Counted from the first letter of the stretch, positions 43,830 through 56,211 are shown. The stretch is 64,000 nt of DNA from Culex pipiens pallens (GCF_016801865.2 NC_068938.1:111476141-111540140), one strand, 5' to 3'. Made by a program: numbers and translations. The notes: generated by a model not told the origin, from the letters alone.

Positions 43830-44562
43830 TTGAACCCCCGTCTTGGCAGGACTTGGCCATGAACACAGTATATTTCAACTGAGACGGTTCGGTTAGTAAC
43901 CACTATGTGTCTCAAGAACCTTTGAAGCGAATATCTTTCTCTAGCTAAGGATTTCTTCTGAAATTGTACAGACATAGATGTTAGTAGTCATATAATGGTT
44001 TGATATGTAATACCTTGTGACATTATTTAGCCACTGCGGATCAATTCAATTGTAGAACATTAACTCCATGATGGCCGACTGGTTAGCGTCCCAGACCCTC
44101 AATCCAAAGGTGTGAGTTCGAATCCCACCTGATTCTTTAAGGTTTTTTGTTCATATTTTAAGTTCAATTCCTGATCCAAATTTCAATGGAACCGACCGGT
44201 ATTTGATCTTTGAACTTTCTGCTTTCGAGATAGAAGCCGCAACAATTAATGGCCTATCTACAATCACTTAGCTTAGAAAATTTCACTTAGCTTGGGAATT
44301 TGAATCAATGGAAATGAATCTGAGTTTCTACAATGGAAAAGTAATCAAATTAGAAACTGACGTTTGGTTTGGAAAATTTCAAAATCTACGGTAAGTTGAC
44401 GTTTCCATATCAAAGGTAAACAAACAACTGCATAGCCCAGCAAGTTTTCTAAGTTGATTGTGGATGACGAACGTAAGTTGCAGACTTTCCTAAGTAACTA
44501 CATTACTTAGATGTTCTAAGCTAAGTGATTGTAGATAGGCCATAAGCCACGGAGCCGGTAAT
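43597..44562 (-). mobile_element. Convergent-tRNA SINE, second copy, minus strand
   Basis: Bordered by perfect 23-bp direct repeats (43574-43596 and 44563-44585, starting AATTTTACATAATAATCAAT). On the minus strand it starts with module A (about 44560, CCGGCTCCGTGGCTTA), interrupted by a MITE. It resumes through CTTCTATCTCGAAAGCAGAA, then convergent module B (plus strand about 44070-44145, TGATGGCCGACTGGTTAGCG and GAGTTCGAATCCC), then the body, then (CATA)n. It shares modules and adjoining body (GAATTGATCCG-AGTG) with 3289-3860. Without the MITE it is about 670 bp. Confidence 0.75.
44250..44542. mobile_element. 293-bp Harbinger-like MITE with TAA duplication
   Basis: Terminal inverted repeats of about 29 bp start TGGCCTATCTACAATCACTT and are bordered by TAA (44247-44249 and 44543-44545). 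The intact target (ATTAAGCCACGGAGCCGG, inverted) survives in the sister SINE at 3293-3312, which confirms both the boundaries and the duplication length. No ORF. Confidence 0.85.
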
Positions 44563-45199
44563 AATTTTACATAATAATCAATGTAAACCTCAAACTTAAA
44601 TGAACTATTGACGAGAAACAGCGATTTTACTGAAAAAAATTTAAATTTTCTCAGCACTCGGTAGTACATGGTGTACTTTTCTACAAAAAGGGTGGAATCC
44701 CGCATAGTTCAGTTTTTGTATGTGAGAAAATTATTTCGGATTTGAATTTATAGGGCAGAGTGCTGCGCAAAATCGAACTTTTTTCAGTAAAATCGCATTG
44801 ATTATTTTGTAAAATTGTCCAAGGAACACGATGGTAATAAAATAAGAAAAGGAAAATATAAGGAATTGGTCGAATGTGAATTTTTAAACTTAAAACGTTA
44901 AAATATTATTAGGGGGTATTTGAGGGTAAACATTTTATTTTTATCGAACTCCATGGACAATTTTCTTTAAAATACAACCTGTAGAAAGTCTTTTGCTCAA
45001 ATAGTTGCAAAAAAAGAAAAAAAGTTTTTTAGAAAATCGTCAAAAAAGAGGGCAGTGCCAAAAACAGAGGGATGGTCCTATCAGCTCCAAACTTGGGATT
45101 TCTGATAACTATCGATAGGTGAACGTTCCCTTCAAGTTTGATTTAAATCGGTGAATGTCGAGTCCAAAAGTGTACTCAGTTGACCTGGAATGACTTATA

Positions 45200-45437
45200 C
45201 ACTCAACCCCCGGTGGTTGGTCACTTTTTCGTTTGACACTTTTTTAGTTTGTACCCCGTTGGTTGGTCAAAGTCAAACTAAAAAGTGACGAACTGTCACT
45301 TTTTACACGGCGCTCACGAACACTATCAAAACAAACGTTTGGTAGTGTGTGTCAACTCCGTGTAAAAGGGGTGTCAAACTAAAAAGTGACCCCGTTCGTT
45401 TGACAACAGTTGGTGTCAAACCATCGGGGTTTGAGTG
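45200..45437. mobile_element. TA-flanked MITE, TIR CACTCAACCCC
   Basis: Ends CACTCAACCCCCGGTGGTTG and, inverted, CACTCAAACCCCGATGGTTT are bordered by TA (45198-45199 and 45438-45439). The interior has several inverted GTCAAACTAAAAAGTGAC units. 238 bp, placed 8 bp from the foldback end. Confidence 0.8.
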
Positions 45438-45439
45438 TA

Positions 45440-46209
45440 TTTAAGTAGAAATAAGCATGCACTAATTTTTAAACTATCCCACACTGTGCCTCTACGCATT
45501 TGTTATAACAATTTATGTCTTATTTTGGGCTTTCCAAATGTTATAAGAAAACAAAGGATTTAAAAAACACCATTCAATCTTGTGTCCCTTGTTGTGGTAG
45601 TCGAATTAAATAATTTAATTGCTAGTGAAAATTGGAAATATTGGAAATATTGGAAATTGTAGGAATAAAGATCGTATGAGCGATTGTTCCTCTTGCCTCC
45701 CATATGGTTGTCTTTCCCCATCTTTCCCCTACATTTTTGTATGGACTGCTGTCGGACATGTATCGAAACTTATATGGACGAATCAAAGATAAAAAATGAT
45801 CCTAATGAGGTACTTTTAAAGTTTAAGCCAAATAAGAATACACGTATTTTTTGTGGCAAGACCATGACGACATCTCCTGAAGATTTTTTGTTTTTTTTTT
45901 AAATCATGGGCTACAAAAAAAAAACTTGCAAAAAAATATTTTTTCGCTAAGAAAACATGTCAGGGCCATCCCGTTTTTGGTAACACATTTCCTAGTGTCA
46001 AAAATGGCAAATACTAACTTAATTTTTCTTCTAAATTGTTGATTGAAAATCAATCTTAAACTTTACACAAAATTAGTTCAAAGGACATTGTACTTCTCTT
46101 TGCACGAGCTGATTCTACTGAAAAAAAAACTCAACAATAACTGAAAAATGAGATGCATAAATGATCAAAGTTGATTATCATCTTGTTTGATAAAATGGGT
46201 AAAAATGCA
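45440..46209. other. AT-rich non-coding DNA
   Basis: No gene seen. CACACTGTGCCTCTACGCAT at about 45480 belongs to a dispersed motif also near 25650, 63265 and 63940. Confidence 0.35.
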
Positions 46210-46211
46210 TA

Positions 46212-47144
46212 CCGTAAAACGGGGTGACTTTGATAGCCGGGGTGACTTTGATAGGTTTGCGATTTTTCCGCAAAATGAAGAGTACAATTAAAATAAGTAA
46301 GGAATGGTTTAGAAACATACTGACCGTGGTAGAGAAGTGTTCAAAGTACCTCAAGAAGAACTTTTCATAAAATTTTGACAAGTTTAAAAAGTTAGTTAAC
46401 TATAGTTAAGAAAATGTTGATGAAAGTCATTATTTAAAACTTCTCAAAGTGTCTTGATTTTCTCAATGAACATGATTTTTAATCGGAAAACGGAATGCAT
46501 TTTCGGATTCTTTGAAAAATTTTCCACTAGGAGAAGGTTAAAAAAGTTTGTTAATAATAAATAATATGTGTTTTTGAAACACAATTAAAAAAATATCTCC
46601 AAATTAAAAGGCAATTTCAGTTGAACAAATTTCATGTAAAATGTGAAAACTTGTGATTCGTGCTTCGAATTCAGTATAAAATGCAATATAAATCGATAAT
46701 TTTACAATCAAAACTAGTTTTATCAAATTTCAGGCAAAATTCCGACTTTTTAACAATTTTACCTAAAATTTATATGTATTTTGCTAAAAAGCTTATACAC
46801 TTAGTTAACTAAATATAAACATTGATTTTTTTGCTTGAAAACTATATCAGCTACTTTAGTGATGGTACATTTAGCGTACAAATAAAGTTTGAACATTTTA
46901 AATATGATTTTAACAAGAAAAACTATGACTATCAAAGTCACCCCGGAATTAAAACTAAGAATTTTTAACGTAACTATTTTTCTAAACATTATTGAAAAAA
47001 CTTTTTTTTCCGAAATAGTGCATGGACTTTGTGTAGTCTACCCCAGTACATGTTTTAAAAATAATACTCATGAGAAAAACCTTACCTGTTGGAAACTATT
47101 CTAAAAACAAATTGAAATCCTATCAAAGTCACCCCGGTTTACGG
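46212..47144. mobile_element. TA-flanked MITE, TIR CCGTAAAACGGGGTGACTTT
   Basis: Inverted ends of about 25 bp are bordered by TA (46210-46211 and 47145-47146). The inner half of the terminal motif is duplicated at once on the left (CCGGGGTGACTTTGATAG) and occurs inverted inside (about 46930, AAAGTCACCCCGG). A fragment of the same terminus lies at 23352-23395. No transposase; internal frames of 60-70 residues are AT-driven. Confidence 0.75.
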
Positions 47145-47149
47145 TACTC

Positions 47150-48895
47150 CTTTTTCCATGAACAATAGCACTTCCGTAATTAAAATGCCACTCAATACTC
47201 AAAGTAAACAAAACCAAACAAAAACTCAGTCATTCACATGTCTGTGTGTGTCTGTGTTTGTACAAAGTAATCCACCGCGCGCTTCCATAAGAGTCGCAGA
47301 CAAAAGATGATTAGAATGGAGATCACACAAAAACCCACCCACATTAAGAAAGACCCCTCTTCGTGTTCGTCACACGTCACCACACTGTCGAATGTGAGTT
47401 TTATTCTCTGCGTGAGGTGGTCTGGAATGACATATTACAGTGGGGCCGGCATCTTTTTTTTCTGTCGGTTCCAAGCCGCCATTTTGCCCCCCCCCCCTTC
47501 TCACCCCTTTCACATGTTTGGAGTTTTTGTTATTATTGCCAGAGCTGCCATTCTTTCCCGAAAGCCACAAATAACTGTGCTTGTCATGCAATATTTTTAC
47601 GACGCAACAAATTCACATAAAACGTGTGACTGTGTGTGTGTGTGTTTGATGGTTGAGGCACAGCTGTGTGAGGCGGGAGGGGTTGAGTGGGGTCAAAGAG
47701 AGTGTGACTCCCCTCTTTCCCACCACCTCGCACAAAGCATCATTTTCAGAAGTAAGTCGAGTCGTAAAAAAAAGAAAGGAGTGATATTTGGAGCACATTT
47801 CTTCTAATTTCCCTTTTTGCACAAAGTCTCCATTCAGCCGCCATTTTTACGACACAGAACAGAACGGCTCAAAGACAGCACAAGGAGCATAAATAATAAT
47901 GCATGTGATGCTGCTAATCTATGCTCATTTTCGGCTAACACGACGAGACACACTCACTAGCCGGTACCGGGAAGGAGCTAGGATGAGCCAGAATGAGAAC
48001 TTTCTTCTTGCCCTCTTCTTCTCGGCTGTGACTTTTTCCCAACCATGTCGGAGCTGTAAAGTTCCTCTTTCTGTGGAATTGAAATAAGATGACATGGTAG
48101 GAAACATTCCAGTTTGTTTCTTTTCTTGTAGAAGAATATTATCAATTAATCGTTTGTTTTAATTATTTTTAATAATGTTTTAATTAAGTCATTTGACTGA
48201 TTTAAGGTCGGTGATCCAAATTTTGAGCTTAATTGGGTTTTAAAAATAAACCTTAATTTGGGAAATACTTGTTCACAACGTTAATTTTTTTACGGATTTA
48301 AAATGGACTTTTAATTCAATTTTCAAAAAATAACTTCGCGGCCTTTTTGACCCTTTTTGCAGTTTTTTTCCGAGGGGACCATAGTTGATCCATCGTAAAA
48401 TGTTGTCTTGTCATTTTTTTTTGTGTTAAAATGAAAAAAATATCACAAATGGTTTGTAATCGTGTTTTTTACTGTTGTACATAAAATTGACATTGGGCTT
48501 TAGGACCCTATGAAATGACATACATTTTTTTCATTTTATCATTTTTATTTTTAGACTTCGGACAGTCGAAATTTCGGAAAATCGAGGCTTCGATATGAGA
48601 AAATTTTTAATTCTTGAAGGAATTATCCATTTATTGAATTTTAGAAATTCGTACAGCAAATCCCCACGAAAACAGCACGATTGAAAAAAAAGTTGTCCGA
48701 TCGGGCCCAAAATTGGAGTGGCTGAAATTAATAGACCGTATTTTTTTGTTTGGCCATTAAGCTGACCTACGCCGTGTTAAAGTGGTTCAAAAAAATGGTT
48801 ATCTTTGTCGATTTTCGCAAAACCATTTCAACCGATTTTAGCTCTTTTAAAGCTTTTTAAAAAAATAGTTTGGAGTTTCAAAACTCTGGCTATAT
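47150..48895. other. Intergenic DNA, no gene seen
   Basis: 47240-48090 is moderately GC-rich and apparently single-copy. A 166-residue frame (47307-47807) has a frame on the opposite strand and no recognisable domain. TGACCTACGCCGTGTTAAAG at about 48764 matches, inverted, 14163-14183, showing a further old repeat pair. Confidence 0.35.
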
Positions 48896-48899
48896 AGTT

Positions 48900-49256
48900 G
48901 GCCGGGACCGTGGTGTAGGGGTAAGCGTGATTGCTCCCAGAAGGTCCCGGTGGCAAATTTTGAGACGAGATTTGTCTGATCACGCCTTCCGTCGGACGGG
49001 AAGTAAATGTTGGCCCCGGACTAACGTAATGGTTAGGTCGTTAGCTCAGTCCAGGTGTAGGAGTCGTCTCCCTGGGTCCTGTCTCGGTGGAGTCGCTGGT
49101 AGACAGTTGGACTCACAATCCAAAGGTCGTCAGTTTGAATCCCGGGGAGGTTTGCAATTGCCTCAACAATCAAGCCTTCGGACACCTAGTTTCGAGTAGG
49201 AATCTCGCAATCGAGAACGCCAAGGCAATGCTGTAGAGCGAATAATTTAATTTTTT
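48900..49256 (+). mobile_element. Dimeric tRNA SINE, copy with internal deletion
   Basis: Same order as 26650-27060. Unit 1 has lost about 27 bp covering the anticodon arm and box B: GGTAAGCGTGATTGCTCCCA jumps to AGAAGGTCCCGGTGGC. Unit 2 is intact (CAGTTGGACTCACAATCCAA). The body shortens again after CCCGGG. If unit 1 drove transcription, this copy would have lost its promoter. Confidence 0.7.
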
Positions 49257-49979
49257 TGATATAGTTGAAAAGGTCGTATGAACTGAAATGCGGTTTTCAA
49301 GATCTCGGGAACAAATACTATATTTGCCTATATTTGTTTTTTTATCGGTATTCTTCGAACAATTTTAAATAACATATATTTTAAAATGGTGGAGTTTCAT
49401 TAGCGGGATCTTGAGACATGACATATTTTTCAAGGCTATAAAATTCCGCAATTTTTGTTATGAAAAATTGTGCGAAGAATACCGATAAAAATATTGTCAA
49501 ATATAGGCAACCGCATTACAAGTTTTTATAAAACATTTTGAGGCTAGATTTTTAAAACTTCAAACTTTTTTTTGAGTCCAAAAGATTTAAATTCGGTTTA
49601 AATTGCGCAAAGTTCTATGATTCGTTAAATTCCATAGAATGATTTGAAATGACTAGGTACCTTTTTGCCTTGCTCTCCTTACTGAGGAAAGGCTATAAAA
49701 TCACTCGAAAAATGAACTTATTCATTTGACCTCGTAGACCCACCTTCACGTATACATATCGACTCAGAATCATGTTCTGAGCAAATGTCTGTGTGGATGT
49801 GTGTAGGTGGGTGGACAAAAAATTGTCACTCGATTATCTCCGAACTGGATGAACGGATTTTGACCGTATTAGTCTCATTCGATCCGTCTTGGGGTCCCAT
49901 AGGTCTCTATTTAAAATCAGCAAGTTTAGTTAAGTACTTCAAAAGGTTTTGCTAAAAACACCATTTTGGCGTATGTCTG

Positions 49980-50199
49980 CACAGAAAAAAAAAATCATGG
50001 TAATATTACATCTGGGAAGGGGTACATCTTTTATGTTAGAAAAAAGGTGTAATTTTACCTCTGTAAATGTGTAATTTTACCACTTTTCTGGTGTAATGTC
50101 ACTTTTTCAGTCTAAATTGAGGTAAAATTACATCATAAAAGAGGTAATATTCAACCTTCCAAAATTACAGCTTCCAAATTTACATTATTTTTTTCTGTG
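49980..50199. mobile_element. 220-bp MITE with CACAGAAAAAA ends
   Basis: Inverted ends CACAGAAAAAAAAAA/TTTTTTTCTGTG. The uninterrupted host reads GCGTATGTCCGGAAGATTGT at 24445, against GCGTATGTCTG/TGGAAGATTG here, so the insertion point is exact and the duplication is at most about 2 bp (TG). The interior is made of inverted GGTAAAATTACA-type units. Confidence 0.7.
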
Positions 50200-50635
50200 T
50201 GGAAGATTGTAAAAAGGTTGTTTTTGCAAGAAAACCTGTCATGTTATACATTTTCAGAAAGGTATTAAAAAGACCCAAGCCCAAAAGATTGAAGAAGTTA
50301 TTAACACTTAAGTGTTATTTGTACTCTTTTTGGATGCCGGATCTCAGATATTTCAATGAAAATGATGTCCGGGTCCCTAAAGCAAACCGTCGTTAGTTAG
50401 ATAATCAAAAGATGAAAAGAAATTTCAAATGAGCCTAAAAAATCGAAGATCTGACAACCCTATCAAAAGTTATTAGCACTTAAGTGTTATTTTTAAACTT
50501 TTTGGAGGCCGGATCTCAGATTTTTCAATGAAAATGATGTCCGGGTCTATCGTTAGTTAGATAATTGAAAGGCCTTTCAAATGAGCCTAAAAAATTAAGG
50601 ATCTGACAACCCTATCAAAAGTTATTATCACTTAA

Positions 50636-52036
50636 GAGCGAGTTTTTCACCGATGTGAAACAGGTCGTATCGAGGTGCTCCGATTTGGATGAAACTTTCA
50701 GCGTTTGTTTGTCTATGCATGAGATGAACTCATGCCAAACATGAGCCCTCTACGACAAAGGGAAGTGGGGTAAAACGGGTATTGAAGTTTGAGGTCCAAA
50801 ACACATGAAAAATCTTAAAATTGCTCGCATTTCCGTAAAACTTCATCAGTTCCAACTATCTTAAATGCATTCGAAAGGTCTTTTGAAGCCCTTCAAAATG
50901 TGCTATAGACATCCAGGATTGGTTTGACTTTTTCTCATAGCTTTTGCAAATTACCGTTAAAAATTTATTTTTTTAAAACCTTAATAACTTTTGGCAACAG
51001 CCTCCAACACCCATACTCCCATAGGACAAAAGTTAGGAAATTTCATGGACTATAAGCCTACGGTATTAACTTTTTGGCCAATCGCAGTTTTTCTCATAGT
51101 TTTTCGATTTTTCTAGAAAAAAACATTTTACAACGTTAGTTTTTGCCCTGTAGGCCAAGAAGACGGCACTTTTTGGTCTCAATTTTGTCATATTCGGAAT
51201 CCTCGGTCAATTTCACGTAAGTTAAAAGTATTGGAGTTGTAATTTTGATTCAAAAAATAATTAAATAAAACATTTTTGAAAAAAGAAATAGATCTTATTT
51301 ACCCTATGATCAGTACGTCAAATGCTGTATCAAGTAGGCGAAAACTTGTTTACCCCTAATCCGACAAAATTCTAAATAATATTTTAACTAATTCTAAATG
51401 GCATTTTTTCCAATCAAATTCAAAATTCCAACACCTCAATCTAATGTAAAATTTTCTGAGGATTCCGAATATGTCAAAATTGAGACCAAAAAGTGCCGCT
51501 ATGGAGGCCTACAGAGCAAAAACTAACGTTGTAAAATGTTTGTTCTAGAAAAATCGAAAAACTATGAGAAAAACTGCGATTGGCCAAAAAGTTAATACCG
51601 TAGGCTTATAGTCCATGAAATTCCCTAACTTTTGACCTATGGGAGTATGGGTGTTGGAGACTGTTGCCAAAAGTTATTAAGGTTTTAAAAAAATCAATTT
51701 TTAACAGTAATTTGCAAAAGCTATGAGAAAAAGTCAAACCAATCCTGGATGTCTATAGCACATTTTGAAGGGCTTCAAAAGACCTTTCGAATGCATCTAA
51801 GAGAGTAGGAATTGATGAAGTTTTACGGAAATGCGAGCAATTTTAGGAATTTTCATGTGTTTTGGACCTCAAACTTCAATGCCCGTTTTACCCCACTTCT
51901 CTTTGTCGTAGTAGGCTCATATTTGGCATGAGTTCATCTCATGCATAGACAAACAAACGCTGAAAGTTTCATCCAAATCGGAGCAACTCGATACGACCTC
52001 TAGAACAAACCGAGCACAATCTACAAATACTGCCTC
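50636..52036. mobile_element. 1.4-kb foldback element with TTAA duplication, copy B
   Basis: 1401 bp, TTAA at 50632-50635 and 52037-52040, collinear with copy A (6740-8139) including the unequal outermost ends. The host around it reads CACTTAA...TTAAGTG, and an empty site CACTTAAGTGTTATT is present at about 50478. This confirms that TTAA was duplicated on insertion. Confidence 0.85.
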
Positions 52037-52235
52037 TTAAGTGTTATTTATACACTTTTTGGAGGCCGGATTTCAGATATTGTGAGGGGGAATGTTGCTA
52101 TTTTTACTGAATGTATTAACTATATGAATGTGAGGAAGGCACCAACCACCTAAAGGTGGATTAAGTAACGTTTTTGATTCATTGGTTGCTTAGATTTGGG
52201 CTTGTAATGCTTAGAAATGACGAAAAAAAAGTATT

Positions 52236-54675
52236 TGCAACTCCATCGTGCAGGGCTGTGGAGTCGGAGTCGGAGTCGGAGCCGGAGTCGGTGGAGTTGG
52301 GTCTTTTTGGGAAGCCTGGAGTCGGAGTCGGAGTCGGAGTCGTAAAAACTCGAACAGCTGGAGTCGGAGTCAGAGCCGGAGTCGGCTAAATTTTTTTAGC
52401 TGGAGTCGGAGTCGGAGTCGGAGCCGAAAATTTCTGATTACCCGGAGTTGGAGTCGGAGTCGGAGTTATCTTAAATTCAACAAAAATTATGTTTATTTTT
52501 TATTTTGTAGTATTTGCTATAAAACAAATTAATTTACAAAACTTCTTATATTTTTAATTGTTTTTCAAGTTGCATGCGCTGCGCTGCCATTTTTATTTTT
52601 TGAAATGATAACCTGTTAATCAGCTCTTACCCAAGTATGTAGTATCATCATAACTCAAAAAAAAAATAAAATAAAAAAAAATATTGGTTTTGTGGTCAGA
52701 AATATTTAATTGATTTTTGACTGCATCCTTTTGCCGATATTTATGTACCCTTTAAACTCAAATTTGATCAAATTTAATCTAGTTCTTTCTGAAAAAAAGT
52801 ACACACACAGTCATCTTATACCCCGATAGCGAATGTCTTGGTGGTTTCAAGTAAATCAATGCTCAGTAAAAAAATAACGAGGTACATAAAAAAATATAAA
52901 TAATAATCACTATTTATGGAAATCGAAAACAAAAAAATCACTGACAGGATATTTCTACCAACACATATTCAACGATTATAACAATCTGTTACTTGGAACT
53001 CAACATTTGCATTTTGATTATAACTTTGTACAAGTGTCGCGCTTAAAATATTTCAAACTGACATCAAATATAAAAAAAAATTGCAACTTATTTTGAAATC
53101 ATCATTGAATATGTTAAATATATCTTAATGTTTACTATTTCTCTACTAAAATCTGAGAATGTTGATCCTTAGGCAAACTATTTTGATATTGTTGCAAATT
53201 ATCGTTGAACAAATCTCAAGATTTCAGGATAGGACAGTTTTTCAAAATAAAAAAAAAAAACATCCGTGACCTAGAAAATATTTATCCTGTGGAATTTTTA
53301 TGTTTTATTCAATTTTAAGTTTTTTCATATATTTTCATGGAGGCGAACGACCATTTATAAAGCTTTGTTTTAGATGAAGATGCAAAAAGTATTGTGCGCT
53401 TCCTATTAAATATAAAAAAAAATAAAAAATCCAAAATTCCGAGGTAAAATATTTTCTAGTTCACGGATATTTGAAAAGGACCCCTTAAGCGTCCTTACCA
53501 CGAAGGTTTTTTTAGACACATTGATTTGTAATAATAAACTTCTTCAGCCTTGGCGTAATGTCCATGTACGTCTTAAAAATTTCAATGGAGCTTTAAAAAA
53601 TAGTTTCGTTAAAAATTGTTATTTAAAAATACAAGATGACTATGATAGTCACTGTGCTTCTCATAAATGTCAACTTAAAAGTGAGCAAATTTTTATGTTA
53701 AATCAATCATTAAGGCCAGCTTTCTTAAAATGATCATTAAAAAAATAACAATTTAATATTTTAGCTTTTAATCAATTTAATGAAAATTTGAGGTTAAGTA
53801 AATAAATCCAAATTTACTGGCGTTTTTTTATTTCTGTTTCAATAACGTCTAAAACTTGTAAAACTAGAAACTTTTTTCCGGTTTTTTCCACATAGAGAGT
53901 TTTTAAATAATCCTATTTATCAATGTTTTCGAAATAATAGTAAACTAACTTTTGAAATATTTAAAAATATGTGGAGTCGGAGTCGGAGTCGGAGCCAACC
54001 ATTTTTTGAAAGCTGGAGTCGGAGTCGGAGTCGGAGTCGGTTGGATCTGAAAGTCGGAGTTGGCTAATCCCAGAAAGCCGGAGTCGGAGTCGCTTGAAAT
54101 ATGACCCGACACCGTAGCCCTGCCGTGAAACTACCTACTTTCGCTGACATTTTCGATTGCAGAAACGACCTACTTTTCTTCATAAAAAAATAACGGACCG
54201 AATAGTAATACTCATCGATACAAGGCCTGAAAAGTTTTACTTTTTAGCATTCATATGAGTGCTGTAAAATTGAACTTTTAACCACTTGTATTGAAATAGT
54301 GTCTGCAACAAGTTGCAAAAAAAAGATTTCTCAGTGCGAGTCTTATATTTATTCAACTAAGTTCAACGAGTTGTATGAATACGACTAGTGCAAAAAAACA
54401 AGTTTTGCAACGAGTGCCTAATATTTTTTTTTTTACAATATTGAAAAAAACCCTTTGACTTTTATTTTTAGTCAAATGTTCATGTGTTTAGTCAATTCAC
54501 CGATTTACTCAAAACAATATGGAAAAGAAGATTCAGTGCTGAAAAGTAGATCTTTTTAACCCTTCGATCGAAAAGTAATACTTTTCGATTCAGTTATTTT
54601 TGATAGAGAAAAGTAGGCCGTTTCGTCGTTAGAGAACGACAGGAAAATTAGTAGTTTCACGACGGAATCGCACAG
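52236..54675. mobile_element. GTCGTGAAACTAC MITE split by the GGAGTC element
   Basis: After removing 52250-54126, GCAACTCCATCGT joins GAAACTACCTACTTT. It then mirrors the right end GTAGTTTCACGACGGAATCG (54655-54674). The same terminus, ATTCCGTCGTGAAACTACT, starts the repeats at 18026 and 58751. The rejoined element is about 560 bp. Confidence 0.6.
52250..54123. mobile_element. 1.87-kb element with subterminal GGAGTC arrays
   Basis: Ends GCAGGGCTGTGGAGTCGG and, inverted, GCAGGGCTACGGTGTCGG are bordered by CGT (52247-52249 and 54124-54126). Hexamer arrays of GGAGTC with GGAGCC variants lie inside both ends (52258-52465 and 53970-54095), reading in the same direction. The AT-rich middle has a 70-residue frame (53521-53733) of unknown nature. 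The superfamily is not assigned. Confidence 0.7.
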
Positions 54676-54679
54676 AGAT

Positions 54680-56205
54680 ATTTAATATTTTACGAGAATG
54701 GACACATTCTTTTTCAATTTGTGTAACAATTTTTTTTTGAGAAATTGATGGACAAAGACTATTTTAAATATTTTTTTTAGTGAAAATCTAGAGAATTTCA
54801 GTTTTCTCAGTTTTTAACCCAGGGTGTAATGATATCCAATCCAAGTGAAAATAACATCCACATCCAAAAAGATAAGGTTCTGCTTTTAACGACCTAAGGA
54901 CTTAGTTACAGATTTGAGATTTTGTAATATTTTCAATATTATTTGTTCAAAATTTGTCGGAATACCCACAACGGTTCAATGACATTTTTTTAAATAGATT
55001 TCCCATGTTTTGTTGAAATTTTCAATTGCTAAAAATGAGAAAATATCAATGATCTATATTAATAATAATAAATTACAACATCACTATAACAAAAGGTTTC
55101 CCTTTTATGTGAATCAATCCCCCATTTTACCTTTCGTACACGGGGCAAGGTGCTACACACACGAGGCAGCAACAGTAATAAAACAGAGACAAAATGTGAA
55201 TGTGTCATTCCCCAGCAATGCTAAAGGGGAGCGGGTTGGTACGAGACATGTGTGTGCGCCTTTGGCCTGATGGCCTGTGGAACCATCCAGCTCACGAACA
55301 ACCGCAGCCATCACATATGCCCAAAAGGCACAAAACATGATGCATGTAAGCTTTCAGTCCCGCACACACAACATATTTCTTTGCCCGAGCCCGAGTTTTC
55401 CAAGTTTTTCACCGATTCACCCCTCTTTCGTGCGCTCACGTGCTCACGTTATACTACCACCCACAAGCAAGAAAAAGGGGTTGTAAAAGTAAGGGGTGTG
55501 GGGGCAACAGAGTTGTACCAAGGAGAGAGGGGGTTCAATTGCTCGTTCGATATCAGAGAGTCCACTTCTTGTTCTGTTTTGATGTGATGTTTTTCAAAAC
55601 CTGAAAATTCAATTGATCCATTCTTGTTTATGTGTTCAGAATTGGTATTTACACTCGATTAAGTTTGATGTGGTTTTACGGTCAATATAATATCGGTGCA
55701 TCCGGGTTTCATAAGTGTGGAGCAGAAAGAGCTTTGAGATAAAAGTTTATTAAATTCTGGGGAAACCTCACATGCAGATTTCATTTGAAGTGGTGGGATG
55801 TGCTTCAGTGGATTTTCAGTTGAAAACAAGCAGGGTCAATAATGGGGGAGATTTTTGTCATCGTTTGCAACTCGATTAATGTTAAGGTTCATGGTTCTGT
55901 TTCTGAGAGAAAATTCTGAAAATATTTGATTACAAAATTCATGTTGTATAACTTTTTTTATATCGAAGTAGTTGTCTGCGATTCCGCTTTTTTTTTGCGA
56001 CTTTAAAATTTTCATTTTTAGATTTGGATGAAATCATTAATTTCCTTTGTCAAAAGAAGTTAATTTGCATAATTATTTTTTCCAAGCAATTTTGGGAGCT
56101 GGTTATACAAAATGGGAATGTAATTGTATGAACTTCTGTATCTTTAGAAGAGATTTTCGGATCGATTTGGTGTCCTCGCCAAGATGTATGTTGTGAATAG
56201 GATTA
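54680..56205. other. Intergenic DNA, no gene seen
   Basis: Apparently single-copy. 55130-55570 is GC-richer, with overlapping short frames and no recognisable product. Confidence 0.35.
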
Positions 56206-56211
56206 AATGAG

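Larger units (their letters stand above)
43228..45191. mobile_element. Foldback element, ATTCCAGGTCAACTGAGTAC arms
   Basis: Inverted arms of roughly 370-400 bp (43228-43596 and about 44795-45191) begin ATTCCAGGTCAACTGAGTAC and share GGACTCGAC, CTATCGATAGT, TTTGCTCAAATAGTTGC and TAAAACGTT in mirror order. The loop was later invaded by a SINE (43597-44562). No coding capacity. The target duplication is unclear. Confidence 0.75.
49662..52175. mobile_element. GCCTTCCTCACC family, copy 4, with two nested elements
   Basis: Outer sequence matches 24138-25592: CTTACTGAGGAAAGGCTATA at the start, GGTGGGTGGACAAAAAATTG inside, GAGGAAGGCACCAACCACCT and AAGTAACGTTTTT at the end. A CACAG MITE (49980-50199) and the second TTAA foldback (50636-52036) are inserted. 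A segment with GTTATTA-CACTTAAGTGTTAT and GGAGGCCGGAT is repeated up to three times between 50300 and 50640. Confidence 0.65.

Noticed and set aside
43497..43975. MYVC/YIHT repeat ORFs
   Set aside because: They translate the (TATG)n tail of a SINE and extend into flanking foldback DNA.
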